Shown piece after piece: positions 33,975 through 43,143 of a DNA stretch of 64,000 nt. The stretch's first letter is position 1. The number at the start of each line of letters is the position of its first letter. The DNA comes from Planococcus antarcticus DSM 14505. GTDB lineage: Bacteria > Bacillota > Bacilli > Bacillales_A > Planococcaceae. Position numbers and translations under genes: made by a program. The stretch spans positions 3,228,501-3,292,500 of the forward strand of contig NZ_CP016534.2 of NCBI RefSeq assembly GCF_001687565.2, in the 5' to 3' direction. The notes below the pieces were generated by a model. That model was not told the origin of the DNA. It worked only from the letters and a program-made list of their open reading frames with translations, and made no database searches.

Positions 33975-34391
33975 TTATTCCAGCTCAGAGATTTCGATAA
34001 TGGTATTTTCCACATTATGATTTGTCGAAAGGTCTTTTATAGCCAAATCACCTAAAGAAACGATTCCAATTACGCGTTCATTCGCTACAATGGGGAGCCT
34101 GCGGATCTTATGATTTGCCATTAATTGAGCCACTTCCTCAACGGTCAGACCTACCGTTCCAGTAATGACTTCTGCTGATAAGATTTCCGCGATGGCGGCA
34201 TCACTCGGAATCTGCTCTGCAAGACCGCGTATGACGATATCCCTGTCTGTAACGATTCCAACCAAACGTCCATCTTCACAGATAGGAATGGATCCTACAT
34301 TTATTTCCCGCATTTTCGAGGCAACTTCTTGAAGCGTCGATTCGGGTTTACACGTTTCGACGTCTGTCGTCATGATTTCTTCGATTCTCAT
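33975..34391 (-). CDS. Tandem CBS-domain protein
   Basis: A 138-residue protein made of two CBS motifs: residues 1-62 (EIMTTDVETCKPESTLQEVA...GSIPICEDGRLVGIVTDRDI) and 68-125 (...RRLPIVANERVIGIVSLGDLA). The pair forms a Bateman module that binds adenine nucleotides or SAM. No effector domain is attached, so it probably acts by binding a partner. ATG 34391 is chosen because GAGGAGG lies eight bases upstream. Confidence 0.92.
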   Translation of the reverse strand: MRIEEIMTTDVETCKPESTLQEVASKMREINVGSIPICEDGRLVGIVTDRDIVIRGLAEQIPSDAAIAEILSAEVITGTVGLTVEEVAQLMANHKIRRLPIVANERVIGIVSLGDLAIKDLSTNHNVENTIIEISELE

Positions 34392-34472
34392 CCCTTCTGC
34401 CTCCTCAAGTTCTTTCATTACTTACTATACCTTAACCGTTTTGTTGGACAACAAACGTCAATTATTAAAAGA

Positions 34473-34510
34473 AAGAAGGAATCAGTTCATTTGAACCGAC
34501 TCCTTCTTAT
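34473..34510 (-). terminator. Terminator of the amino acid ABC operon
   Basis: AAGAAGGA...GTTC and GAAC...TCCTTCTT form an imperfect long stem, followed on the minus strand by TTCTTTTAAT. It lies 34 bases past the ATPase stop. Confidence 0.65.
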
Positions 34511-34543
34511 CCACTTAGTATTTTCAACCCACTAGCCAGTTGG

Positions 34544-35266
34544 CTATTCGACCAGTTGAATAAATTGCTTTGTTCGTTCGTTTTGCGGATTTTCAAAGAA
34601 ATCTTTGGGATTTGCCGATTCGATGATTGTCCCTTCGTCAATCATGATGATTCGATCCGCCACTTCTTTGGCGAACTTCATTTCATGAGTAACGACGACC
34701 ATGGTCATTCCTTCTTCAGCCAACTGTTTCATAACCTGAAGCACTTCTCCAACCAGTTCCGGATCTAGCGCTGAGGTTGGTTCATCGAACAGCATAACTT
34801 TCGGTTCCATCGCAAGTGACCGAGCAATCGCGACACGTTGCTTTTGTCCTCCCGAAAGCTTACTTGGATAGACGTCAGCTTTATCTTCCAAGCCTACCTT
34901 CTTCAATAATTCCATTCCCAAAATCTTGGCTTTTTCCTTTTTTATCTTTTTAACGGTAACAGGTGCTTCTATTACATTCTCCAATACCGTTTTATGAGGA
35001 AATAAGTTGAAATGCTGGAACACCATGCCGACTTCGGCACGGATCTTTGTTAAGTTGTCTTTTTTCGCATTTACTGTATGGCCATCAATAATGATTTTTC
35101 CATCATTAATCATTTCAAGAAAGTTAAAACATCTGAGAAGTGTACTTTTCCCTGAGCCACTGACTCCAACAAGTACAACAACTTCCTGAGGCTTAACATG
35201 AAGGTCTACGCCTTTCAGTACCTCGAGGTCACCAAAGGATTTATGAATGTTCTCTCCAATAATCAT
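34544..35266 (-). CDS. Polar amino acid ABC transporter ATPase (GlnQ-like)
   Basis: A 240-residue ATPase of the PAAT family. It has Walker [10 protein letters not shown] (34-42), signature LSGGQ (137-141) and Walker [12 protein letters not shown] (D161, E162). It energises import with the permease and binding protein encoded just upstream. The substrate (glutamine, arginine, cystine or another polar amino acid) is not evident. The ATG follows AAGGAGGG. Confidence 0.95.
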   Translation of the reverse strand: MIIGENIHKSFGDLEVLKGVDLHVKPQEVVVLVGVSGSGKSTLLRCFNFLEMINDGKIIIDGHTVNAKKDNLTKIRAEVGMVFQHFNLFPHKTVLENVIEAPVTVKKIKKEKAKILGMELLKKVGLEDKADVYPSKLSGGQKQRVAIARSLAMEPKVMLFDEPTSALDPELVGEVLQVMKQLAEEGMTMVVVTHEMKFAKEVADRIIMIDEGTIIESANPKDFFENPQNERTKQFIQLVE

Positions 35267-35278
35267 GTTAGTCCCTCC

Positions 35279-35947
35279 TTAGGCTTTGTCGACATCGAGT
35301 TTATTTTCGTACAAACGCAATAAGAATGTGAAAATCATAACAAGTACTAAGTAGTAGAGTGCAACAACCATAAATGATTCAAATGGCTGGTATGATTGCG
35401 CAGCTTCCCTGTTTCCAAGTGAGAAGATTTCTGCCACCCCGATAATATAAACAAGTGATGAATCTTTTAATGTAATAATAAACTGGTTGCCGAGCGGTGG
35501 AATCGAGCGACGCAGCGCCTGTGGAAAGACGATGCGGCTCATGGTCTGGCGACGCCCCATACCAAGTGACATACTAGCTTCCCGCTGCCCTGGATCAATC
35601 CCCTGAATCGAGCCGCGAAAAATCTCCGCAATATAGGCACCATTATGGATACCCAAGGCGATAGCTCCAGCCCAGAAGTTTGACATCGTGTAAATTTCAA
35701 CAATACCGAAATATAGAAACATGATTTGCACGATTAGCGGTGTACCGCGAATAATGGTGATGTATATATTGGCAATCGCCTGTAAAATTTTCGAGCCTGA
35801 AATTTTCATCAGTGCAAAAACGAGTCCGATGACCGTCCCCAAAATAACACCAATTGCTGTCAATTGAAGTGTAACGACAGTGGCTTCCAAAAATCCAGGG
35901 TATGTTCGCATAAATACATCATAAACTGTTACAAGTATCTCTGGCAT
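35279..35947 (-). CDS. Polar amino acid ABC transporter permease
   Basis: A 222-residue His/Glu/Gln/Arg/opine-type permease with about five helices and the signature EIFRGSIQGIDPGQREASMSLG, where the EAA loop contacts the ATPase. ATG 35947 follows GAGGAG by eight bases; a GTG three codons earlier is less well placed. It is co-transcribed with the binding protein and the ATPase, and probably works as a homodimer, since only one permease gene is present. Confidence 0.94.
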   Translation of the reverse strand: MPEILVTVYDVFMRTYPGFLEATVVTLQLTAIGVILGTVIGLVFALMKISGSKILQAIANIYITIIRGTPLIVQIMFLYFGIVEIYTMSNFWAGAIALGIHNGAYIAEIFRGSIQGIDPGQREASMSLGMGRRQTMSRIVFPQALRRSIPPLGNQFIITLKDSSLVYIIGVAEIFSLGNREAAQSYQPFESFMVVALYYLVLVMIFTFLLRLYENKLDVDKA

Positions 35948-35976
35948 AAACGCCACTCCTCTCCATCTCAGCTTAT

Positions 35977-36816
35977 TTAGTTGAGAATTTCAATTCCTTC
36001 AAGATCTACATCGAGGAGGTTACGACCAAACCATTCCTGAGAAATTTCATCATATGTGCCATCTTCGATAATAGCGGCTAAAGCTTCATTAATCGCTTCA
36101 AGCAAAGCTTCGTCGTCGGGTCTTACAGCAACAGCTGCTTGTTCAATCCATAATGGATCGCCGACAACTTCGATTTCAAGACCTGCATTTTGCGCTTCAA
36201 ATCCTACTACGTCAGCTGTGATAACAGCATCTAAGCGACCTTCAACTGTCAAATCCTGCAACGCCACGACATCACTGCTGTAGTATTGAATATCATCTGT
36301 GTATTTTTGAGCGGCTGTGTCATACGTACTTTGTCCAACAACGCCGATTGTTGCACCTTCAAGATCGGCTTCTGAAGTAATTTCTGTGTTTCCTTCACGG
36401 ACAAAAATTACGCCACCAGAGTAATAATAAGGATCAGAAAAAGCGACTTGCTCAGCACGTTCTGCTGTAATAGCCATAGATCCTAAAACTGCATCGTAGC
36501 GGTTCGTCGTCAAACCTTGAATAATTGTTTCGAATGGCGTTGTTACCGGATTCGGCTCTAGACCCATTTCTTCAGCAATCGCGTTGCCGATATCAATATC
36601 AAAGCCTGTCAGGTTGCCACCTTCTTCATAGTTGAATGGCTTGTAAAGTCCACTTGATGCAGTGGTGAATTTTCCTTCTTCCAACAAATTCAAATCACTG
36701 TTCTCACTATCTGTGCTTGATCCCTCTTCCGAACTGGTTGAGTCATCTCCTCCACAAGCTGCCAATAGCATTCCTGCAGAAAAAACTACACCTAAAAATG
36801 ATAATTTCTTTTTCAT
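35977..36816 (-). CDS. Polar amino acid ABC transporter substrate-binding lipoprotein
   Basis: A 279-residue SBP_bac_3 protein. Lipobox LLAAC gives C21, followed by a Ser/Glu-rich linker (about 23-45) and the bilobed domain with GFDIDIGNAIAEEMG and ...DAVLGSMAITAERAEQVAFSDPYYYSGG. It is the first gene of the operon. ATG 36816 follows AAGGGGAGAG. The ligand is unknown. Confidence 0.94.
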   Translation of the reverse strand: MKKKLSFLGVVFSAGMLLAACGGDDSTSSEEGSSTDSENSDLNLLEEGKFTTASSGLYKPFNYEEGGNLTGFDIDIGNAIAEEMGLEPNPVTTPFETIIQGLTTNRYDAVLGSMAITAERAEQVAFSDPYYYSGGVIFVREGNTEITSEADLEGATIGVVGQSTYDTAAQKYTDDIQYYSSDVVALQDLTVEGRLDAVITADVVGFEAQNAGLEIEVVGDPLWIEQAAVAVRPDDEALLEAINEALAAIIEDGTYDEISQEWFGRNLLDVDLEGIEILN

Positions 36817-36891
36817 TTTGCTCTCCCCTTTTCGTTTATAATTGACCAAATCGCCAAGGCGTTTCGGAAATTCCCAGTAAATTGAATGCTT

Positions 36892-37734
36892 TTAAATAAA
36901 AAGATCCCGTTCTTTGTAGTCAGCTTCGATCTTTGCCAAATTTCCGCTTATTTTTGTTTGTTCTTTGACATAGACAAATCGCATAATCGAAGTCAAAAGT
37001 GCATGGACGGATGTATACGAATCAATGTTCAAATTCGAATTCACAGATACAGTCAGAACATAATCTGCATAGGCAATTGCTGGAGACTCCGCTGAATCAG
37101 TTAAAACGATTACATCTGCTCCTTTTGCTTTCGCGCTCTTCAAGGTTTCAATAACCAATCTGGTATAACGCGGGAAAGCGAAAGCAATCACTAAATGCCC
37201 TTTCCCCAATTTGGAGATTTGGGTGTAGTATTTACCAGTTGAAGGCTGCATCATTTCCGTATTGCCAAGTGCAAGATTCAGCCAGTTGGAGAACCAATCC
37301 GCTATGCCATAATCAAAAAAGTTGCTGGTCACATAAACCTGATCTGCCTGGCTGATTTCATCGACAACTCGAAGAAGTTCATCTTCGTTAATCGACTTCT
37401 TTAGTTTTACAATACTTGAAATGTCCGCATCGAGCAGCTTTTCCAAAAAGGATTGGTCAACAATTGGTTCTGGTCTTTTCTGCTCTGCCTTTTCCAAACG
37501 TTCTTCAGCCAATTTCCGCTGCACAACCTGCTGGAATTCCGCATACCCTTTATATCCAAGTTTTTGTGTCCAACGAATCACTGTCGATTCACTGACATTG
37601 ACACGCCTACCGACTTCAAGAGCAGAAGAGAACGCTAAAAAAATGGGTTCTTTAAAAAACAAATCGCCGACTTTTTTTTGGCCTGAACTAAATTCCGGAT
37701 AAGAATTAGACACACTCCGCAGTAAATCCTGCAT
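36892..37734 (-). CDS. MurR/RpiR-family transcriptional regulator
   Basis: A 280-residue regulator with an N-terminal helix-turn-helix (about residues 1-77, VNVSESTVIRWTQKLGYKGYAEFQ) and a C-terminal SIS sugar-isomerase-like sensor domain (about 110-255, with VYVTSNFFDYG and ADVIVLTDS). RpiR proteins usually sense phosphosugars. It lies directly upstream of an amino acid transporter on the same strand, so its target could be that operon or itself. ATG 37734 follows TGGAGGCG; the frame is open further upstream, across its promoter. Confidence 0.92.
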   Translation of the reverse strand: MQDLLRSVSNSYPEFSSGQKKVGDLFFKEPIFLAFSSALEVGRRVNVSESTVIRWTQKLGYKGYAEFQQVVQRKLAEERLEKAEQKRPEPIVDQSFLEKLLDADISSIVKLKKSINEDELLRVVDEISQADQVYVTSNFFDYGIADWFSNWLNLALGNTEMMQPSTGKYYTQISKLGKGHLVIAFAFPRYTRLVIETLKSAKAKGADVIVLTDSAESPAIAYADYVLTVSVNSNLNIDSYTSVHALLTSIMRFVYVKEQTKISGNLAKIEADYKERDLFI

Positions 37735-37778
37735 ATTTAACGCCTCCACTTGAAGAACACACTCATTAACTCTTCTAA

Positions 37779-37807
37779 AGTATACTATTATGCAGGAAAT
37801 CCTGCAA
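37779..37807 (-). promoter_or_regulatory. RpiR gene promoter with palindromic operator
   Basis: On the minus strand, TTGCAG (37802-37807) and TATACT (37779-37784) have a 17-base spacer. The palindrome TGCAGGA-AA-TCCTGCA (37791-37806) covers the -35 and half of the spacer, which suggests autorepression. Confidence 0.7.
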
Positions 37808-38158
37808 TAGTTTACAGAAAATTCATTGCTGACAATATTATCAGATAAATTCATTATGAGTAGAAGACACGTGCCTTAAGGGCTCAAGCTGGTAGCTGCA
37901 GAAATATATTGGGGTAATTTTTATTCTCTTCGTATTACATATGCAACCTACGAAGTAAATACTTTGCATCTTCTAAAAACACTTTCTAGAAGAATGAATG
38001 TAAGCTTTTATGCCCTTCTTTTGCAAAATTGAAACACAGCAACCCTTTTTCTCTTTATGTAATTCCTCATTGCCTTTACGCAACTGCTCTTGTTTTCATA
38101 TTTCAGCCTGACTCCTGTATAATCTTTGTATAAGTCATTTTATTAGGAGCTGTTCTGG
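37808..38158. other. Intergenic region upstream of the carotenoid operon
   Basis: About 350 bases with no gene I can support. A -10-like TATAAT occurs at 38118-38123, about 35 bases before the first carotenoid gene, but no good -35 accompanies it. Confidence 0.45.
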
Positions 38159-38908
38159 ATGTGGGAAAATCGAATTTTTAAACTTTTTATTTTTTGGTAT
38201 GTTTGCGGCATTATTTTGCTTGGCTTTGACCTGTTGCCTTCCTGGCTGGAATGGGCAAATGCATTCTTTTTAATGCTGGCTGGTACGCTCGGATTTTTGT
38301 ATTTCCTCAAACGTTTCGGCGTTGCTAATGGATTAGCAATCGGCATTCTTATCTTTTTTTCGACATTCATCGTGGAATGGGCAGGGGCAGATAGTGGATT
38401 CCTGTTTGGTTCCTATGATTACACTGATCGTTTTGCGCCAAATATCTTCGGTGTTCCAATTGCTATTGGTTTCGCCTGGTTAATGGTTATGGCTACTACT
38501 CATGTAGTGGCGCGCTGGATTGTTCCTGGTGGAGGCTTGTTATACGCCATCGTCGGAGGCATCGGAGCAGTAATTATTGACTTGATCATCGATCCAGTGG
38601 CTTATCAAATAAAACAATATTGGATTTGGGAGGACACCGGCCTCTATTATAATATTCCTTGGACCAACTTTTTTGGTTGGTTCGTCGTAGCGTTCGTCCT
38701 CCATTTAGTTATCGACTTGGTAATGAAAAAACGAGCCATGGTCATTACTGCCAATCTACCTGAAAAACGAATGGTCCTTCTATATGTATTGATGATTGCC
38801 ATGTTTGTTATGCTAGGGGCAATTGGCGGTTTATGGCTGGCTGCTATCTTGACCGCTAGTTTGACTGCTTCGATCGTGCTGTTGGCATGGAAGAGGCGAC
38901 CTTTATGA
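38159..38908 (+). CDS. CruF-like carotenoid biosynthesis membrane protein (DUF422)
   Basis: A 249-residue protein with seven hydrophobic segments and the DUF422/CruF features EWAGADSGFLFGSYDYTD and ...GVPIAIGFAWLMVMA. CruF proteins hydrate the psi-end double bond of carotenoids. In this cluster it would modify a C30 backbone before glycosylation; that step is inference. It is the first gene of a four-gene plus-strand operon whose genes overlap by four bases each. ATG follows TAGGAGC. Confidence 0.82.
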   Translation: MWENRIFKLFIFWYVCGIILLGFDLLPSWLEWANAFFLMLAGTLGFLYFLKRFGVANGLAIGILIFFSTFIVEWAGADSGFLFGSYDYTDRFAPNIFGVPIAIGFAWLMVMATTHVVARWIVPGGGLLYAIVGGIGAVIIDLIIDPVAYQIKQYWIWEDTGLYYNIPWTNFFGWFVVAFVLHLVIDLVMKKRAMVITANLPEKRMVLLYVLMIAMFVMLGAIGGLWLAAILTASLTASIVLLAWKRRPL

Positions 38909-39579
38909 TTGATGCAAAGAAATCCGCTTTGTTCGAAACTGGTTTTAGTATGTACTTGACGCCGCTCATCCGCTCATCCTTTTCCCGTATCCTTGGACAA
39001 GGAGTAGAAGTCATTCCAGAAAAACCGGTGTTGTTTATTGCCAATCACAGTTCCTGGTGGGACGGTCTAGTGTTTTTCTATTTGAACCGTACAGTCTGGC
39101 ATCACGATATCCATATGATGATGCATGAAGAAGGACTTAAAAAACATTCTTTTTTTCGTTATCTCGGAGCATTTTCCATCAATCGTAAAAAACCAAAAGA
39201 AATTCTGACCTCGCTTCAATACGCAGAAGCTTTGTTGAAGAAGGGAAAATCCGTTGTCCTTTTCCCTCAAGGAGACGAATTTCATCTTGAAACAAGGCCG
39301 CTTGCTTTTCAAGCGGGTGCTGCTTACTTGATGGAGCATTGCCCGGAAGTTCCCATTGTACCGCTCAGCTTCTATTACTCGTTCGGACATCAACAAAAAC
39401 CTGAACTCTGGATTCAACAGCATCAGCCGATATTGACTAGTACAGTCAAACATATGACCCGTAAAGAAAAGACCTTGCATCTTCAACAGCTTTGTACAGA
39501 ACAGCTAGATTCCTTAAGAAATGCTGTTATCAGCGAAAACAGCGAAGTATTTCAACCACTCGGAAAAAGGAGAAAATGA
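38905..39579 (+). CDS. PlsC-like acyltransferase of the carotenoid cluster
   Basis: A 224-residue lysophospholipid-acyltransferase-fold protein with the catalytic NHSSWWDG (H-x4-D) motif near residue 47 and the substrate motif VLFPQGDE. In staphyloxanthin-like pathways a comparable enzyme (CrtO) adds a fatty acid to the sugar of the glycosylated carotenoid, although CrtO itself is from another fold. ATG 38905 overlaps the upstream stop as ATGA, with AGAGG before it; an ATG at 38887 is also in frame. Confidence 0.85.
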   Translation: MIDAKKSALFETGFSMYLTPLIRSSFSRILGQGVEVIPEKPVLFIANHSSWWDGLVFFYLNRTVWHHDIHMMMHEEGLKKHSFFRYLGAFSINRKKPKEILTSLQYAEALLKKGKSVVLFPQGDEFHLETRPLAFQAGAAYLMEHCPEVPIVPLSFYYSFGHQQKPELWIQQHQPILTSTVKHMTRKEKTLHLQQLCTEQLDSLRNAVISENSEVFQPLGKRRK

Positions 39580-40682
39580 TGATGACTATCTATATCGGAA
39601 TCCATTTATTCTTTCTAGCCTGGATTATTATCAATCGCTTGTTTCTTCCAGCCTTGCCGAAGCAACCAAAACTTTCAGCTGAACCTTTGGTATCTGTTCT
39701 TGTCCCCATGAGAAATGAAGAACGCAATGTTAAAGTCCTAATAAAGTCTTTAAAAAATTCCTCATACGACCGTGCGGAATTTATCATTTTGAATGATCAA
39801 TCGACAGACGACACTCAAGGTGAGCTGGAGCGGACGATTGCCGGTGACGATCGCTTCACTATTCTGCAAGGCAACAAATTGCCTACAGGCTGGGTCGGAA
39901 AGGTGCACGCCTGCCACCAGTTGCAGCAAGCCGCTTCAGGAGATTATTTACTGTTTGTCGATGCTGATGTTCGTTTTCGTCCAAAAGCAATCGAACAGTC
40001 GCTAGCATTGATGCAACGAAAAGGTGCACAGTTACTCACTGGCTTTCCAGCTTTTGATGTTGCTCCTTTTCTGAGCAAACTTCTTGTCCCCATGCTGCAT
40101 TTTGTGATTTTATTCCACCTGCCGATTGCATTAGCCAATTACACGAAATTCAAAGCGGCTACAGCAGCCAACGGTATGTGGATGATGTTTGAAAAAGGCA
40201 GCTACCATAAAATCGGCGGACATGCCGCAGTTTACGGTTCCCTGGTCGAGGATGTCCATATCGCACGCGAAGTAAAAGCACACGGCTTTAAAGTCGTGTT
40301 AGCGAATATTACGATGTCCGTAAAATGTCGAATGTATGACACCAATGCCGAGGTTTGGGAAGGATTTCTGAAAAACAGCTACGCCGGAATCGGCCGCTCA
40401 TCCATTATGGCAGTAGGTCTTATCCTATTCTATTCGTTTTTCTACATTCTTCCGCCGTTCCTGGCTCTCTACGGATTGTTCAGTGGGCTCTATTGGTGGA
40501 TTTTCCCATACGCGCTGACAGTTGCTCAGCGTTGGTATGTAGACATGGTAACCAATCAACGCTGGTACCTGTCTTTTCTGATTCCCCTTCAAGCCGCCGC
40601 TATGCTTGCGGTATTGGTTGGATCGATGCGCAAATCTTTAAAAAAACAGTCTTATTCATGGAAAGGAAGACATTATTCATGA
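39576..40682 (+). CDS. Family 2 glycosyltransferase (CrtQ-like)
   Basis: A 368-residue GT2 enzyme: an N-terminal membrane helix, then VSVLVPMRNEE, the acidic ILNDQSTDDT, the DXD-like FVDADVRF and a late SLVEDVHIAREVK, with two C-terminal membrane helices. This is the layout of CrtQ, which glucosylates a C30 carotenoid carboxylate. The start is one of three consecutive ATGs (39576, 39579, 39582) after AAAAGGAG, so the first overlaps the upstream stop. Confidence 0.87.
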   Translation: MMMTIYIGIHLFFLAWIIINRLFLPALPKQPKLSAEPLVSVLVPMRNEERNVKVLIKSLKNSSYDRAEFIILNDQSTDDTQGELERTIAGDDRFTILQGNKLPTGWVGKVHACHQLQQAASGDYLLFVDADVRFRPKAIEQSLALMQRKGAQLLTGFPAFDVAPFLSKLLVPMLHFVILFHLPIALANYTKFKAATAANGMWMMFEKGSYHKIGGHAAVYGSLVEDVHIAREVKAHGFKVVLANITMSVKCRMYDTNAEVWEGFLKNSYAGIGRSSIMAVGLILFYSFFYILPPFLALYGLFSGLYWWIFPYALTVAQRWYVDMVTNQRWYLSFLIPLQAAAMLAVLVGSMRKSLKKQSYSWKGRHYS

Positions 40683-42172
40683 AAAAAATCGTCATTGTAG
40701 GCGGCGGATTAGGTGGACTTTCTTCCGCAGTAACGCTTGCCCATGCAGGATTTGATGTAGAACTCTTTGAAAAAAATAGCCATCTGGGCGGCAAGCTAAT
40801 GCCGGTTGAACTAGGGAGCTATCGTTTTGACTTCGGTCCGAACACCATCACGATGCCGGCTGTCTTCAATAAAGTCATCTCCCAGACTGCTGAAAATCCA
40901 CAGGATTACCTGGAGTTCGTCCCTTTGGAAGTTCATACCCGCAATCATTTTCCGGATGGGCGTGCATTTGACTTTACTAGCGATCAAGAGCAGATGATTC
41001 AACAGCTCAAAATCCTTGATCCCCCTGCTGCGGATAAATACCCTGACTTCATCAAAGAAATCAGCCGCTTGTATTATTTCTCAGAACGCTATTTTTTTCC
41101 GGTAACGTTTCAATCCTGGCGAGATTATTTGTCACCTTCTCTCGGCTTCGCTCTCTTGCAAGTAAGGCCGGCAGAATCGATGCACCATTTTTTCCAGCGG
41201 TATTTCAAAAACCCTTTGCTCGTTCAGGCGTTCGACCGGTATGCCACGTACATCGGCTCTTCACCATACAAAGCACCGGCCACTTTCTCCATGATTGCTT
41301 ATTTGGAATTGGTGGAAGGTGTCTACTACACAAAAGGCGGAAACACCGGCATCGCCAACGCTTTTGCTGCTGTAGCTAGGAAATCAGGCGCTCAATTGCA
41401 CACCCATGCGGAGGTCAAAAAAATAATCACAGATGGTCGAGAAGCACGGGGAATCGAGCTTGGAGATGGAACGCGGATCGATGCAGATCTGGTCATTTTA
41501 AATGGAGATCTATTATCAGCCTTTCCTGCTTTGGTTGAAGAATCCGAACGGCCTTCTTTAAGCGATGCTAAGGTCGCTGCTTTTGAACCATCGATTTCAG
41601 CTTTTGTCATCACCGTCGGCTTAACTAGCCGTCTCGATAGCCTCAAACACCATAATGTTTTTTTCTCATCAGACTATCAGAAAGAATTCAGCGATTTATT
41701 CGAGAATTCCGCATACAGCGATGAGCCAACAGTCTATATCAGCAATTCTTCCTACACGGATCCTTCGGTTTCACCAGATGGCGACAATCTGTTCATCTTG
41801 GTCAATGCACCTGCATTGACCAAGGAAGGACATCTTCAAATTGATCCAGAGACCTACAAGGAACGAATTTACGATTTCCTATTAAGCTATGGAGTCGATA
41901 TTCGTAGCCATCTGGCTAAAGAGAAAATCTTCACGCCCGCTTTTATCCGCGATAAGTTCGGTTCGTTCCGCGGAGCTTTGTACGGCCCTTCGTCCAACCG
42001 GCCAAAAGATGCCTTTCTGCGTCCACCCAATGCCAGCCGCGATATTCGTAATCTGTTTTTCGTCGGCGGCAGCACTCATCCTGGCGGTGGATCGCCAATG
42101 GTCGTCTTAAGCGGATTGAATGTATCCAACAAAATCATTGCGAAGTTCAAAAAAGCACCTTCATCACAGTGA
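40679..42172 (+). CDS. CrtP-like carotenoid oxidase (phytoene desaturase superfamily)
   Basis: A 497-residue FAD enzyme. The dinucleotide-binding motif is IVGGGLGGLSSA (residues 5-16). The C-terminal block FVGGSTHPGGGSPMVVLSG and the FGSFRGALYG motif are closest, by eye, to S. aureus CrtP (diaponeurosporene oxidase) rather than to CrtN. It would oxidise the terminal methyl of a C30 carotenoid to an aldehyde. ATG 40679 overlaps the glycosyltransferase stop (ATGA). Its last codons form part of the terminator stem. Confidence 0.84.
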   Translation: MKKIVIVGGGLGGLSSAVTLAHAGFDVELFEKNSHLGGKLMPVELGSYRFDFGPNTITMPAVFNKVISQTAENPQDYLEFVPLEVHTRNHFPDGRAFDFTSDQEQMIQQLKILDPPAADKYPDFIKEISRLYYFSERYFFPVTFQSWRDYLSPSLGFALLQVRPAESMHHFFQRYFKNPLLVQAFDRYATYIGSSPYKAPATFSMIAYLELVEGVYYTKGGNTGIANAFAAVARKSGAQLHTHAEVKKIITDGREARGIELGDGTRIDADLVILNGDLLSAFPALVEESERPSLSDAKVAAFEPSISAFVITVGLTSRLDSLKHHNVFFSSDYQKEFSDLFENSAYSDEPTVYISNSSYTDPSVSPDGDNLFILVNAPALTKEGHLQIDPETYKERIYDFLLSYGVDIRSHLAKEKIFTPAFIRDKFGSFRGALYGPSSNRPKDAFLRPPNASRDIRNLFFVGGSTHPGGGSPMVVLSGLNVSNKIIAKFKKAPSSQ

Positions 42173-42186
42173 TGAAGGTGCTTTTT
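42151..42186 (+). terminator. Terminator overlapping the end of the crtP-like gene
   Basis: AAAAGCACCTTCATCAC and GTGATGAAGGTGCTTTT form a 17-base stem with a one-base loop core. The TGA stop at 42170-42172 lies within it. Confidence 0.85.
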
Positions 42187-42212
42187 GTAGATTGTCGATA
42201 TAGGAGTATGCG

Positions 42213-42308
42213 CCTCGAATCGCTTCAGCCCAGCTACGTGGCAAAGTACGCCACACTTCTGTTCCGCCTTATGCCTGTCAGAGCTGACCAGGCACTTTCA
42301 CTTTTCGA
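42213..42308 (-). repeat. Dispersed intergenic repeat, family 2, copy B
   Basis: Read on the minus strand it contains CGAAAAGTGAAAGTGCC, GTCAGCTCTGACAGGCATAA, GGCGGAACAG, a GTGGCG/CGCCAC hairpin and AAGCGATTCGAGG. The same blocks occur in copies A and C. It sits between the two convergent carotenoid operons. Confidence 0.65.
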
Positions 42309-42309
42309 G

Positions 42310-43143
42310 TTACAAACAAGCTAATATTGCTTGTTTTGACTCTTCTGGTACGTAATGCTTTTCTCGGAAGACATTGTATTCCTTCGTACGAATGGTAGCA
42401 AGAATTTCTCGATAAACTAATGCTGCTCCTTTAACGGGTACTCGTGAGGACAGTGGATAGTCCTGAATGGTTTCGAAAGCTATCTTGTAATGAAACTCGG
42501 CTTTTTCTGCCAGTTCTTCCCACACCGCGATAAATTGCGGACTAACAATTCCAGTCCGCAGCTCGTCTTCACACAATTCGTATTTCTTCATAATTTCTTC
42601 TGGCAGGTAGATTCTCCCCATTTCCAGATCTTCCCCTATGTCCCGAAGAATGTTGGTGATTTGCATAGCATACCCTAGCGAAATAGCACCTTCTTTAAGG
42701 ATTCCAGTTTTTCCCGGAGCTAAAATCGGGAGCAACATCAGACCAACTGTACTGGCCACATGATAACTGTAGTCTAGCAATTCTTCCATTGTATGATAGC
42801 GATTAATTGTCAAATCCATTTCTTGTCCAGTTATCAAACCAGAAAATGCTTCTGTGTCCATTTCGTAATTTTCAAATACATGAGCTAACGCTACCCACAT
42901 GGGATTTTCAGCATCGTAAATACCCGTCAGAAATTCGTTGAAATCCAGTTTAAATTGATTGAGCTCTTCTTTGGAATTGAGCCCTTCATCCACAATATCG
43001 TCCACTGTCCGGCAAAACGTATAAACAGCCCAGACAGCTTTACGTTTTTCCTTCGGCAATAAGGAAAACGCTTTGTAAAAGCTCTTCGAATGCGCAGCAA
43101 TGACTTGTTCACAGGAGGTGTAAGCATCTTTCAGCTTCATCAT
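42310..43143 (-). CDS. crtM: Dehydrosqualene (C30) synthase CrtM
   Basis: A 277-residue squalene/phytoene synthase family protein with both Asp-rich motifs, DDIVD (48-52) and DIGED (168-172), that bind Mg-diphosphate. Its company of CrtN/CrtP-like enzymes indicates C30 dehydrosqualene rather than C40 phytoene as product. ATG 43143 overlaps the stop of the preceding desaturase by four bases, and it is the last gene of the minus-strand operon. Confidence 0.93.
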   Translation of the reverse strand: MMKLKDAYTSCEQVIAAHSKSFYKAFSLLPKEKRKAVWAVYTFCRTVDDIVDEGLNSKEELNQFKLDFNEFLTGIYDAENPMWVALAHVFENYEMDTEAFSGLITGQEMDLTINRYHTMEELLDYSYHVASTVGLMLLPILAPGKTGILKEGAISLGYAMQITNILRDIGEDLEMGRIYLPEEIMKKYELCEDELRTGIVSPQFIAVWEELAEKAEFHYKIAFETIQDYPLSSRVPVKGAALVYREILATIRTKEYNVFREKHYVPEESKQAILACL

